A stretch of DNA of 64,000 nucleotides from Begonia masoniana (GCA_022432975.1 CM039505.1:46730544-46794543); one strand, 5' to 3'; shown: positions 43,782 through 56,376, numbered from the stretch's first letter. Translations and numbers: made by a program. The notes: generated from the sequence alone by a model not told the origin.

Positions 43782-44675
43782 TCATTTCCATTCGGGGATC
43801 GATAAGGGTTGAAGGGTACCTCCTGAGCGTTGGTGTTCTGCTTTAACTTGTTGGCATATCAAGCATGACTCTACAAACTTGGCCACATCCCTCTTCAGGT
43901 TTGGCCACCAGTAATGTAACTTCAAGTCCCGATACATCTTGATGCTACCAGGATGTACAGAAAAGGGAGATGAATGTGCCTCAGTCAGGATCAACTCACG
44001 CAACTCCTTATCACATGGAATGTACCATCGATTTCTAAATTTTAAAATACCATCGCTGGAGAGACTGAACTCAGAGGAGGCGTCCTTTAACTTACTCATC
44101 ATATTATTGTTCTCCTTTGAATCCTTCTGTTGTGCCTCTTCGATCTTGTCTAAAATAGTTGGTCGAATGGTTAAATCAGCAAGTAAGGTTGACAACTCAG
44201 GAACTATTTCCAACTCGAATTTCTGAACTTCCTTCCATAATGGTACAGACATGGTTGATACCGTGGGCTGCATTGTCTTTGACATTCTGCTTAAAGTATC
44301 GGCTACAGCGTTGGTCTTTCCCGGGTGGTACTTAATTTCAAAGTTATCATCTTTAACAAATTCCGACCAACGTCTTTGTCTCATGTTTAATTCCTTTTGG
44401 GTGAAAAGGTACTTCAGGCTTTTATGGTCAGAAAACACCTCACACTGTTGACCATATAAATAGTGTCTCCAAATCTTTAATGCGAAAACAACTGCGGCTA
44501 ATTCTAAATCGTGAGTGGGGTAATTCTGTTCATAACTCTTTAGCTGCCTAGAGGCATACGCCACAACCTTACCTTCCTGCATCAAAACACACCCCAGACC
44601 AACTTTGGATGCATCACAGTAAACACTAAATTTTCCTTCTTCGGTTAGGAGAGTCAATAATGGGGCTGTTGTCAA
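43782..44675 (-). pseudogene. Element C: RNase H and integrase zinc-binding region
   Basis: An unbroken 297-codon stretch. RNase H motifs include [36 protein letters not shown] and [12 protein letters not shown]. The H2C2 integrase finger follows ([18 protein letters not shown], then [12 protein letters not shown]). RNase H removes the RNA template during cDNA synthesis. Confidence 0.93.
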
Positions 44676-45698
44676 CTTCAGCTTGAGTGTCTAGAAGCCA
44701 TCTTCACAAGCTTCAGACCAAGAGTACTTGGTGTCCTTCTTTGTTAAATTAGTTAAAGGCTTAGCTATCATAGAGAATCCCTTAATGAACTTTCTATAAT
44801 AACCTATCAGACCAAGGAAACTACGGACTTCACTGACATTCCTTGGCTGTGGCCAGTCCTTAACAGCCTGGATTTTGGTTGGATCTATAGATATACCTTC
44901 AGCAGAGATGACATGGCCTAAGAAGTTGACCTTATCCAACCAGAACTCACACTTAGACAACTTGGCATAGAGTTGCTGCTATTTTAATGTTGTCAAAACT
45001 ACTCTTAAGTGTTCCTCGTGGTCAGCTTTAGTCCGTGAGTAAATTAAGATGTCATCTATGAACACAATTACAAACTTGTCCAAGTAATCACGAAACACTC
45101 GATTCATCAGGTCCATAAAAGCTGCAGGTGCATTGGTTAACCCAAACGACATTACAAGGAATTCATAATGTCCATAACGGGTCCTGAAGGCTGTCTTAGG
45201 TATATCACTCTCCTTAACCTTCAATTGGTAGTAGCCCGAACGTAAGTCAATCTTTGAAAATACTTTAGCTCCTTGTAATTGGTCAAACAGGTCATCAATC
45301 CGGGGTAAAGGATATTTATTCTTAATTGTCAACTTATTCAGTTCTCTGTAATCTATGCACATTCTAAGAGAATCGTCTTTCTTCTTAACAAATAAAACAG
45401 GTGCACCCCAGGGAGAACTACTAGAGCGTATAAACCCTTTGTCTACTTATTCTTGCAGTTGGACCTTTAATTCCTTCAGCTCAACCGGTGCCATGCGGTA
45501 AGGGTTCTTGGATATAGGTAATGCCTCGGGATATGTATCGATTACAAATTCAACTTCTCTATCAGGTGGTAATCCGGGCAAGTCATCCATAAATACTTCA
45601 AGAAACTCTTTAACTATGGAAATATCTTGAAGTTCTACTTTATTCTTTACCCGAATATCGATTACACTAGCTAGATAACTCTCACAGCCATCTTTCAA
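44676..45698 (-). pseudogene. Element C: reverse transcriptase
   Basis: Starts after DLPGLPPDREVEFVIDTYP (about 45590) and contains [39 protein letters not shown] and the active site [11 protein letters not shown] (about 45050). The connection [15 protein letters not shown] and [16 protein letters not shown] follows. Catalytic aspartates are intact. In-frame stops near 45447, 44979 and 44691 are the only breaks; no frameshift is seen. Confidence 0.93.
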
Positions 45699-46220
45699 TA
45701 ACCGTTGAGTCTCAAGTGAGGATATAATCGGTATTTTACTTATTTTTGTGATAGCTTTGAAGGAATACCGATCACCGTTCGGGGGTCAGAACTCAACTAA
45801 TCCAGACCTACAACTTATCGTGGCATAATGCCTGAATAACCAATCCATCCCTAGTATGACCTCATATCCTCTCATATCGATTACGATCAGTTCTACATAT
45901 AGCTTCTTATCTCCTAAAGACATAACATCACATTTCAATATCTGCTCAGAATGTAGGGACTTCCCCGACGGTAACATGACACTAAATGACCTCTCAGTTG
46001 GCATGAGTTCTAGTTTATGCTCAAGTACGAACAGGGTTGATACAAACGAGTGTGTGGCTCCTGTATCTATAAGTGTGTAAGCAGAAATACCACAAACCAT
46101 AATGGTACCTGTTATGACTGTGTGCTGCTCGGCATCTTCGTCCTCTATTAAAGCATAAACCCTTGGTGCTACCCTGACTCGATTCGGGTCTGGCGGCAAG
46201 GGGCAGTCTCTGACCATGTG
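45699..46220 (-). pseudogene. Element C: aspartic protease
   Basis: Contains the active site AYTLIDTGATHSFVS (D-T-G) and EVILGMDWLFRHYATI. A stop at 45786 follows. It remains in frame with gag upstream and reverse transcriptase downstream. Confidence 0.92.
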
Positions 46221-47150
46221 TCCAACCTTATCACATCTATAACAGCGGCCAGAATGTAACTTGCATTCGCCGGGGTGGTTCTTCTGACAGGTGGGGCATA
46301 GAGGAGCCAGGGGTCACTTTCCTTTTCCTTGGTCATCATTTGGATTGAAGGGTCTCTTTATACCTTTCTGCTGTTGCTGTGGCCCTCTGTTCGGTTGTGG
46401 TTGCCAACCTCTGCCCTGGCACGGTGGTGGCTGAGTATCCTTGAAAAACTTCATTGGCGGTTCACATTGTCCTCGTACTGCCAACTCTACCTCTTCCAAT
46501 TCCAAAGCCTTAGCAGCCACTTCGGAATAAGGTATGTTATGGATCCCTGCAGTCTTCACTCCCTGGAAGAGGCTCGGCTTCAGCCCGTGGACAAACTGGT
46601 GAATCTTGTCTTCCTCATCATCCACCAGACAGGGAGCAAACCGAGACAGTGCCTCAAACTTATAGATGTAATCAGCCACATAACCGGTTTGACGTAGTTG
46701 CATGAATTCCATTTTCTTGCTGGCCCGAACAGCTCAGCTGAAGTACTTGTCAAAGAAGGCAGTCTTAAACATTTCTCAGGTCATAGCTCCTGCATTAGCG
46801 GTGCTCTGGACTGAGTTCCACCAATGCCTTGCATCAAATTCCAGGTGAAAGACAGCACACGTAACCTTATCTCCGTCCTCAACTTTTGCATACCTGAACA
46901 TGTCCTCCATCTTCTGAATCCATTCCTCAGCATAAACAGGGTCTGAAACTCGACCATTAAATGTCGGGGGTCGAAGCCGGTGAAAACGCTCGCCACCATG
47001 ATCTTGAGCTGCATTTGAACTAGAATTCGCTTGTTCTTCTCTGGCAGTCATCAGCTGTTCGATCTGGCGAGATTGGCGCACGACCAACTCTGTCAACTGA
47101 GCAATGACATTGCTGTCCTCATTGGTCTCTCTTTGCTGAACTCTTACCAT
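46221..47150 (-). pseudogene. Element C: Gag
   Basis: Opens at ATG 47150 (MVRVQQRETNEDSNVIAQL), the start that fits related elements better than an ATG 69 bases upstream in leader sequence. The gag domain reads FHRLRPPTFNGRVSDPVYAE, HLEFDARHWWNSV and MEFMQLRQTGYVADYIYKF. Then come a proline/glutamine-rich linker and a zinc knuckle (CYRCDKVGHMVRDC, about 46205-46250). In-frame stops lie near 46776, 46735 and 46314. Confidence 0.92.
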
Positions 47151-47297
47151 TTTGAGATTCCTGAACAAATATTCATAAATACATCTTAACTTAACGACAT
47201 TTACTAAAATCATAAACACTTACAGTTGCCGGAGTGTACTAAGGTGGCAGTCAGTGCTGGAAGGCAGTCTACATAATTGATTTTAGAACCCAGTTTT

Positions 47298-47309
47298 GCT
47301 CTGATACAA
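47298..47309 (-). other. Element C primer-binding site
   Basis: TTGTATCAGAGC on the minus strand, the tRNA-Met site with one changed base near its 5' end, three bases inside the 5' LTR. Confidence 0.88.
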
Positions 47310-47312
47310 TAA

Positions 47313-48906
47313 TTGTAACGACCCCAGTAGGTCCGAGACCAAACCATAACTCTTTTAGACTTGTCCATATATCCTTACTATTTTTATTTAAGTTATACCT
47401 CTTTATATTTATTTTTTTTTAAAAAAACATAACTTGGCTCAAGACATCACGCGCGATTCATTAAACATTGCTCAGCAATGAAATACATTACACATCTGCT
47501 GGCGAGCAGTGCAAAATGCTTCAGCCGATGAGTAGGAACTTCAACTCTTAAACTGCATCTTCCGATAGAGAAATAAACTCACATCCGCCGATCATAAAAT
47601 GACAGAACTCATTTCTTATTCACTTGCTCCTGCCGATCGCTAAACGAGAAGCACAGAGCTCGCTTCTGCCGGTAGTGAAAATCTACATCATCCGGTTATC
47701 ACGTGCATCTCACGTGACTCACTAAACACCATTCGATCACTAAACGACAAACACATCACTTATATCATCCGGTATTTGAAACACACTACATCTACCGATC
47801 GCTAGACGACAAACAATACTTACATCATCCGGTAAGGGACATCATCCGATAAGAGACAAACGTTCACCACCTACCGGTGACGTCAGCCGGATGATTCATT
47901 CATCCAGCTTCTATCATTCAACTCACACCGGTGACGTCAGCCGGATGATCCAACTTCTATCACACAGCAGTAAAATACAGAAAACTTCAAACAACTCATA
48001 TCGACAGAAAGATAATCTGACCTTCACAGATCTCATACTCATAGACATAAACATGAATCATGGACTCATCTAGAATACATGTAGCGGAAGACTTAATTAA
48101 AACAGATCATTCTATACTCTTATAATCATCCCCAAATTCGGTAACCAAACTAGACAATCACAGAATCCAATATTCTAAGAAAATTTCATTCTACCTAAAC
48201 ATCAGTTCATCATAAATCTTACTGACACATTGTGAGCATTACTACGGGTCATATTCGCCTGTCAGCCACAGACTTCCACCCTGAGCACTATCCTGCAACC
48301 AGTCTTAGACATCATCACTGAATTTGGAATCCCCACCTGCTAAATCTTCACCTACATCATAAGGTTTAAACTATAAGCCTAATGCTTAGTAAGGAATGCA
48401 ATACTAACAAGTATGCATGAATGCTCATTTTATGAAACAAATGCTCTTGAATCCTTTCTTGTTCATATTCATACTCAAAGTCTTCATTCTTGTTCATCGT
48501 TCGTATTCATCGTTCATAATCATCATTCATGCTCATCATTCATATTCATCATTCATGTTCATCAATCATATTCTTCGTTCATGTTGTGTGGATTAAGAGA
48601 GGATTTGTGCCGGTAAAGAGGGTTGACAGTGAGAGTGTACATAGTCCCTTGCGGGTTGTAATCATGGTCCTTCCTTTTGGACAGTGACATACGTCAAACC
48701 GCCCCCAATCCTTGCTTAATTCACGTTGCATAAGTTTTATATTCTTATCTTGTTCATGAGGAAAACATGCCCTTAAAACATTTTCATATGCATAAAACAT
48801 TCATGATACAAGAACATGAGTAACTCTTAAAACTCAATTCAAGCTACATATAGTGTGCTTCTTGCCCGACTGAAATTCATACCACATTTAATTTTTTTTT
48901 TTTTTT
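47313..48906 (-). repeat. 5' LTR of element C, cut by the assembly gap
   Basis: Matches 32201-33780 closely, with the same catcNNccg and cattcat repeat blocks. Single-base insertions relative to the other LTR accumulate in the last 100 bases before the gap, ending in a T run. The remaining 0.8 kb of LTR is not seen. Confidence 0.93.
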
Positions 48907-49006
48907 NNNNNNNNNNNNNNNNNNNNNNNNNNNNNNNNNNNNNNNNNNNNNNNNNNNNNNNNNNNNNNNNNNNNNNNNNNNNNNNNNNNNNNNNNNNNNN
49001 NNNNNN
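48907..49006. other. Assembly gap (100 N)
   Basis: Exactly 100 Ns, the convention for a gap of unknown size, between T runs on both sides. The rest of LTR C, the rest of element B and the 5' end of the copia element should lie here if the contigs are truly adjacent. Confidence 0.99.
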
Positions 49007-49392
49007 GTTTTTTTGTAGACATTACTTATGCAAGGACCCAATAAAACTCTATCTTGACTTCTTCTTTCGCTTTATCTTCTTTTTATAATGTCAATAATGA
49101 AAATTTGTTTTTTTTTTCATTTCTAGGAATGTCTTGTCCATGTGTACAGGACTTAAAGCTTGCAGTCTCTTTAAAATTTCTATTGTGTCGACTTAGATGT
49201 TTTTCCTACTTATTTATTTATTCGCCTTTACCATCTTGTTAGAATTGACTACCTTCCTACTGAAAAGGAGACGAATTTTAGAAGTTACCTTTTTTTTTTT
49301 TTTCCAACAAATACGTCATATTAAGATAAACCGAACCTCGTTCGGACAATTTCGAGGGATAATTTTCCGATCGAAAATGCCGGGTGTTACAC
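49007..49392 (-). mobile_element. Fragment of another gypsy LTR
   Basis: Ends gccgggtgttaca at 49392, the minus-strand TGTAACACCCGGC start of a gypsy LTR, followed inward by sequence unlike LTRs A, B or C. Truncated by the gap. Confidence 0.6.
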
Positions 49393-49444
49393 TAATATAC
49401 AATTTCACCATTTAAATTTTCTAATTAAAATATTTATATTTTAC

Positions 49445-49667
49445 GGCATCGTGCGTGATAGCAGAGGCACTTATGTGGGAGCATTTTTCGCCTCCTTGGA
49501 ATTGGTACTGCAGTTGAAGCGGAAACATTGGCTTTGAAAATTGATCAGAAGTTTGCTAAAATATTGAGTTTGTCAAAACTAGAGGTGGAGATGGATTCAT
49601 TTACTTGTTTTCAAATTGTTAAAAACTTCAATGATAATAAAGGATATCTCATCAGATTGCTTACTAC
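49445..49667 (+). pseudogene. RNase H-like (RVT_3 type) fragment
   Basis: The plus strand reads GIVRDSRGTYVGAFFASL and, after a one-base frame change near 49495, AVEAETLALKIDQKF, LEVEMDSFTCFQIVKNF. This is the pattern of the plant RNase H-like domain found in LINE-derived and stand-alone genes (G..RD..G, AE..A, E.D). About 75 codons remain, with no flanking reverse transcriptase. It is a fragment of a LINE or of a related host gene. Confidence 0.65.
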
Positions 49668-50102
49668 AAAAAAAAAAAACAAAAAAAAAAAAAAAACTTA
49701 ACAAATTTTTAGAGAAAGCAACAGTGCAACTAACTGGTTTAACAAATTTCGCCATTAGTTAAAAGGAATTCTTCCTTATTCGAGAAAGACATTCCATAGG
49801 TTTAATAAGAGTCATCAAAAATGATTTTTTAGGAGTCACTACCCCTAGATTAACTATTTTATAACTGAGCTCTTATTTTGTTCAATAAAAAAAAAAAAAA
49901 AAAAACTTCTATTTAATGTTAATTTATTCTTTAATTTAATCAGAAAATTTTTTAGCTGATACATTATAAAACCTTGTATTTTGAGAAGAAATTAAACAAG
50001 TAGCTTAGATATTCACATTAATACAGTAGAATTCATTATTTTAGGTTCTCTTATTTATTAATTTAGAGATTCAATAATTAACGTGCAATTCATAAATAAT
50101 AT
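49668..50102. other. AT-rich spacer
   Basis: Poly-A tracts (about 49668-49697 and 49888-49905) and AT-rich sequence with no coding signal. The first A run might be the tail of an inserted retroposon, but no duplication is visible. Confidence 0.4.
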
Positions 50103-52341
50103 TGTGACAGCCCTTGACCCGATCGGGGTCCGAGGAGCCATCACTCCGAGACATTCAAAGCAGGGACTATTTTTTTTTAACTTTAAACAGAATGAACCTT
50201 TAAACAACAAACCCTAAAACCGAACTGCAGAATAAACAATAGAAGGGAATCAGAATACTTGGAACAGAATCAGAAGACATATTAATTTTTGAACCACAGA
50301 AATAAAAGACTGAAGAAAACTGGGAGACAGAACACTTTGAACGTTTAAATAAAAGGCTGGGTGGACAACGGGCATGCAGAGAACAACGTGATAGAATACA
50401 TGCAGTGAAAATAATTGAGAAATATAAACTGAAAGACATGTTGAAAGAAAGGCTACAGTGAATATCGGAATCGGGTGATCTGTGGCCGAAGGAGTAAATA
50501 AAACGGGGCGAAAGACGTAGGTAGAAAATGTAAGTAAACTGGGCGGGCGATATAGACTAGCGGTGGATGTGAATAAGACAAAAAAGAACGGTGGATGTGA
50601 ATAAATAAAGGAGAACGGTGGATGTACTTTAAAAGGCAGAGTTGACAACTTTTAACAGGATTACATAAAGACAGAAACCGTGAAGACAGAAAGTATGAAA
50701 GCTTCAAATTTCAGAAAACGATTCAAAATATGATTTTGGACAAATCAGGAAAACACGACAGAAATTTAAGGAAATCGAATTGCATGGATGGCTCTAAAAT
50801 CAGAGATAATCCATGCACACCCTAAAAGAGAAAATATTCCAATCAAATTCCAGAACACTTCAGAACAGAAACTCAACTGTCAAATACAGAGGTTTTAAAC
50901 ATCAGTACAGATGCCATACATCGTTTTAACATATCAGAAACAGTACAGAACTTGGCATGCATTTCCAGAATTCACCATAACAGAAGTTTTTAAAACATAA
51001 CACAAAACTTTAAAACCTCTTTCTCTATGGTCAGGAATATGTCTAGCTGCCACAACCAAACCCCATGAGCTCGATCCGCCAACTACATCAAATCATCATC
51101 TTGAGGCACAAAGTCCTCATTCACGGGTTCAGTACCTACATCAGGGAGTTCACCTATAAGTCTAAAACTCAGTAAGAACATATAAAAATGCAGTGATGCA
51201 TATGCTATGCATGAACTTTCAGAATACGGTGACAGTATAGTACATTACGTTTCACTGGCAGAAGGGTATAAGTGGGGCTTATAGGGGAACTGGCAAGTGC
51301 ACGACAGACACATAACAGATTTACAGAACAGAATAGAAACAGTAGGCCAGTCCCCGTCCCGCACTTAACCAATACATTTCAGTTAGATTTTATCTTTCTT
51401 AATTTCAAAACGTGTGCAGAAGACATTTTTGCATGAGCTTTCGGGAAAAACGTGTATGCATGAACTTTCACAGTGCTTAAACATAAAACGGCAGGCAACA
51501 GAAATAATACAACAGAACATAATGAGAGACACAGATAACTCAGAACTTAGCTCTAACTTTTTCTACCTGAAACCTCCCGACAGAAATAAAAACCTAGAAT
51601 CTCCGTGATGTAGGGCCTTAAGGGCCAACCTACGGATATGAACTTACCTGTTTGCTGTAGAGTTGAGAGTCTTGAACGTGTTGACTTGGTGATGCACGAA
51701 CCTATGACGTGCATGAAAAGGGAAATCAACAAGCTGCAAATGCTAACTAATAACTTAGTAGAATATGCAGCAAACTCCATTCCAACCTTTAGAAAACAGA
51801 TTAACGTGTTTTCATCCAAAAACAGTAAGTTTTCTCAAAATATTGTAACCTTAAACTTCCACAAAACTCACATTTTAACTTATCTAAACTCGTTAACTTT
51901 AGCAGATGATTACCTTCACTGGAGAAAACAGAAGAAATGAGGTCTTTTGGAAAGGTTGCAGTCGCCTGGAGGAGAGAAAACAGAGAGCAGTGGAAAGAAG
52001 TAGATGAGAAATGAGGGTTTCACGTATGAGGGAAGAGAAAAGAACATGCCTTCCTCAACAAGTTGCCAAGTGTCACTCAACCATTGGCTTCCTCCCACCA
52101 ACCTTAATTGGTTTACCTAATTTTCCCTCCCTTTGGTTTCTAACCAAGGTGTTCTGTTTTGGTTGATTTTTAGTTTGGTTTTCCAATTGAATTATTAGTT
52201 AAATTCACCGATCCATTTTCTCTAGACATCCACTTGGGGTATCACAAAACTCCAATGAAATACGCACTTCATTAATGGCCAATATATATCTCATTTAATA
52301 GTTCAAGGAATAATTACATGGCTAAAATGCTGGGTGTTACA
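50103..52341 (-). mobile_element. Solo LTR A3 (gypsy family A), TSD aatat
   Basis: 2239 bp; begins tgtgacagccc and ends gctgggtgttaca, with perfect duplication aatat (50098-50102 and 52342-52346). It has the block order of A1 and A2 in reverse, including the ggcccttaagg block near 51620 and the tataagtggggcttatagggg block near 51270. The minisatellite position (about 50530-50630) holds only two or three loose copies of a ggtggatg unit, so this copy shows the near-unexpanded state. Confidence 0.94.
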
Positions 52342-52346
52342 AATAT

Positions 52347-55300
52347 AATTTAATTATTAATCAAGAACTAAAGGTAGTCAAAAATACAAGTGTACGTGGG
52401 AGGTTAATGAATTTTGAATACAGATCTACTATGATTTTTAATAAAAGATCTATGCATATGCAATGAGTATATTAATGGACATTAACTTGAATTAATATAC
52501 TCTACAATTATAAGAGTGTAATTTTAGAGATTTTGTAGAATTACTCTAATAATTTTTAATTAATACAAAGAGTTTCTATTAATTGACAAATATTATTAAA
52601 ATTTATAACTATAGGTTCATTGATCTCCTACTATTTTCCATCATTATTCAGATATACAAATAAACGAATAAGTGTATAAAAGATTAATAATTAATCATTT
52701 ATAAACGCTCTAATAAAAACAATAAGACATTTGGACAAAGGTTGTCCAAAAACAAGACAACCTTCATCTAAATTTTGAAACTTAAAATAAAGTTTTTTAT
52801 TTTACATTTGGATTAACATTTAATTAGTTTATGGTATTTTTTTTAAAAGAATTTGAATTATATTTATAGAAACTTATTAGATGAGATTTTTGAAATATGA
52901 GTGGGAGCTACGACATGGACAATATTGCGACCCTTGTTCAAAATTGAATGAAGGTCACAACTCATTGCAACTGACCCATGACACTGAGCAATCTAATGCA
53001 AGTGTAAGTGTACACGATTGTAACAAGTAGTGTAATGATTAAGATGGAGTGTCGAAGCCACTAAGAGTAATTTTATAAAAAATGTCTATAAAATCAATTT
53101 AAATTTCTACATCAAGACTGATAAAAAGATGTGACTTTATGAATGATGACGTTAATAACTAATAAATAAAAGAAAATAATTAAACAAGTGATGTAAATAT
53201 ATGCAAAGATGATTGAAATTCAATTTCCCGTCTTTTATACTTTATCGTTTATGTATCACAATAATATCAAGTAGCTAACTCGAAATTTAATATATAACAC
53301 AATAATTTGTTGATCTACTATATTATTTTCTTTTATTTATTCTTGTCATATGTCTAAGTAAAGACATAATGAAAGATAAAAATAAATTTCACAAGAATTA
53401 TATGATACAACCATATATGTCTGTAGTTATTGAATAAAAACAATAATTTTTTGTCTGATGTTAACTAACCACATATTATGTAACAAAATTTCTCAATTTC
53501 AAGTTGTCGTTCGACACATGAAAAATAATTTATGATTCAGACAATTGTCATTTTATACTAAAACTTGAATGAAAGATTCATTAATTATCTCTTAAACTGG
53601 ATCTTAGATGCTGTATTTATAGAGATAGGCGTCAACTTATTTCGAGAGCACTTCCAAGATTTGAATTTGGTAATCTTTGCAAATATTTGTTAACTTTTCA
53701 AATTTGAATTTCATTGTTCGGATTTGAATTTTTTTAGTCTTTTTAGAAACTTTCTTTAATCGCCCTTTTCCAAATCTTCTATGTGCATTAAGATTTCATT
53801 TTCTGCAAAACTAAATTAAATCATTAAAATCTTCACCGGTTCTTTAGAAAGATACAGAAAATCCACTAAATTCATAAAATATATCAATCAACTCGTCTTG
53901 CATTATTAATTTATTACATTAAAACAACTATTTTTTTTTATAAAATAAATATTAATAAGTTACTAAAATTCATGTAAAATTATATCTAAATAACTCAAAT
54001 AAAATAAAGTTATCACCCTAAACACTTGTCTCAAAAATCATGTCTTTCTCGGATTTGATATTCTAATTGTTCTCAATTTGAAAAAGGATGTATCATGAAT
54101 TAGTACACGTCTCTTCAAGAATTATAAGGGTGTGATTTTCGTGCTGGGATGACTGCTCGTCGACATCCAAAAGTGACGAGATTATCCGAAGTTTCAAAGT
54201 CTCTACATGGCTCTACGGAACTCAAACAGATCTTGTTCTAAAGCTATAAGATCAAAAGAAATAGTTTGTCTTCTCCCTTAATTTAAAATTATGATAATTT
54301 CACACATAGTTATTGACACATTTGGAACAACCATCTATTTTTCGTGTTGTATTTTTAAAAATTATTTTAATGGATTATTAAAAACCAACTTAAAGTTTCT
54401 ACGTGGGCTAAGGAGCTAATTTGTTTCGATCACTTTGGCATCACAGGGTTTGAAAATTTATTTAAAATATAGCATATAATTACTAACCATACATTTAAAG
54501 TACTTAATAATGTTGAAAATAAGTAAAATAATTTTATTTTTTTGCTTCCCAAGAGCGGGACTCCTGCACAAACAAATTTTAACAGAGATATGGACTACAA
54601 TAGTTGTTTTGTTACCGGATATATTTTAAGGGTAGATTTGGTACGAACATAAATTAAGGGTTAATTTGTTAATGACCTTATAATCTTAAATTTTTTTTTG
54701 TTATTAATAAATAAATTCTTGTGGTCAATTCAGTTTTTTATTTTTAATTTTATTTTATTTTTTTTTTGCAAATTTCAGATTTAATACAAAGATTCTTATC
54801 GATCTAAGACAAAGTGCTCGACCAAGAAAAGAAGAATATAGTTGTGACATTATAAAACCATAGGTTAATTTACAAGTGGAATTTTTAAAGGGTTCCACTT
54901 GCCATGGCCCTTTGCATCATCTTTCTTGACCTTTTCTTTACTGTATATTCTCAAAATATTTATACAGGAGAGTTGACCTTACTTCTTGGATGGATAGATA
55001 TGATCTGTTCAGCGTTCTTGAAGAGAGAGAATCATCGAAATGCTCGTCCTTAACTTATCAATACGTCTCTCTCCACTGCTATTAATTCCATTAAACTTAT
55101 ACAATAATTCAGACGCAGGCTGTATTATTTTGCAATAAAAGAAACATTAGAAAATGAATTTATGTCCATCGATTGATAATAAACAGTTTCTGAGTTTTTT
55201 TTTTTTTTTTGTCAAAAGGAAAAGGTTGCTTGAGGTAGACATATGGTTGTTGAATTAAATAAAGTTATTCTGTACGAGCTGTTTGAAAGTCCACTTCTGG

Positions 55301-55734
55301 GTCTCTTTCATGGCTGCACTTAAAAATGTCAAATTCCATGCTTGCTTTTCCTTATTTTTGTGTTTCAAAACCAGAATATGAAGGTAGATTCATAAAAGAA
55401 TTGTTTGTATTTCCAGATAATTTAAATTATTTATATACCATAATGATATGGACGTGCAAGCGAAGGTGATGTGAAACAGGCACAGTGGACATTGTGCGGA
55501 TGACTGTCTCGAAATGCTTTTGGGACTAGGCAACCTGGTTGATGACTTTCAACCAAAATTTTGAAGAAAACAATGACGTAATGATTAAATGAATGAAGCA
55601 AATTGGTTATAAAGTTGTCTAATGCAACTTTCTACTCAAAAGCTATCTCCGATTGAAAATAACATGACAACTTAGATAATTTTTTAGTTTTCACATCTTC
55701 ACAAGAGGGTCTACCTCAATAATGAAATGGGAAA
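52347..55734. other. AT-rich intergenic DNA
   Basis: 3.4 kb without a frame above 60 codons that carries a recognisable domain, and with no LTR ends, tRNA or clear tandem repeat. Short runs of T near 54760 and 55195 are the only low-complexity features. I see nothing to annotate. Confidence 0.6.
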
Positions 55735-56017
55735 GCTGTGTTTGAGAGTTAATCTGTTCAATTCTCACCAACGAACAAGAAATAAACCCATCACAATCGA
55801 TCAACAACAATCAAATTGTAGTAGTGGTTTTTTGCACGGAAGCACAGAGAGCCAAACAGCTAGGGTTTATTAATATTTTGAAACTGATCATCACCTCTAT
55901 AAAAGGAACTTAAATAGCCTTCAAAATTATGGCTGACGTTCAAAGATAGTTTACCAAACTTCCTCATAGAATAACACATACTCGGCTAGAACATATTTTA
56001 GCCGAGTAACTCCAACA
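55735..56017 (-). mobile_element. Possible copia solo LTR
   Basis: On the minus strand TGTTGGAGTTACTCGG starts at 56017. An inverted repeat (ctcggcta...tagccgag, 55981-56007) follows, then a TATA-like ctatttaag and a leader-like stretch. This fits a small copia LTR. The lower end and target duplication are not identified. Confidence 0.35.
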
Positions 56018-56376
56018 ATTAACCCTTTAAACTAACTCAAATACTTATAAAATAAATAGACATAAAACAAAAAAAAAAACTCTTGGATCCTATGTGAAGC
56101 AATGATTCCATGGATTCATCTTCAAGTCCTTTAGAAGGATTTGACTTCAATTATGAGTAAGTAAGATTGGGCTCCCATATAAGAACATGCTTTGACATTC
56201 CTTAATCTTTAAGGTTAGGTGATTCCTTCCAGTTTTTTTTATCTTTTGTTTTTCCTGCAAAATAGATAGATCTATAAAATTTGATTAGCCTTTTTGTTTT
56301 TCATGATAGGTTTGTGTGACACATTAGAAAGTTGGTCACTAATCAGGAGTGCATTTGATGAGAGTACACTCGAAAT
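56018..56376. other. Unassigned flank of the 24-bp array
   Basis: AT-rich, no domain, no sign of the ggctgtcaca terminus expected if the family A LTR continued here. The LTR of element G is therefore either truncated at the array or joined to foreign DNA. Confidence 0.5.

Larger units (their letters stand above)
32201..48906 (-). mobile_element. Gypsy element C (Tekay/Del-like), with nested D and hAT
   Basis: A full-layout minus-strand element. Its parts are the 3' LTR (32201-34592), a polypurine tract, a gag-pol region in pieces between 34593 and 47150, a primer-binding site (47298-47309) and the 5' LTR (47313 to the gap). Element D (34725-41595) and a hAT-type element (42221-43431) split pol. 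Target duplication of C cannot be completed because its right end lies in the gap; agttc (32196-32200) is the left candidate. Gag-pol was one continuous frame, now broken almost only by stops. Confidence 0.93.

Noticed and set aside
50453..50707. Frames of 80-130 codons on the minus strand of LTR A3
   Set aside because: Low-complexity translation of the pyrimidine-rich repeat zone; no conservation with the other family A LTRs.
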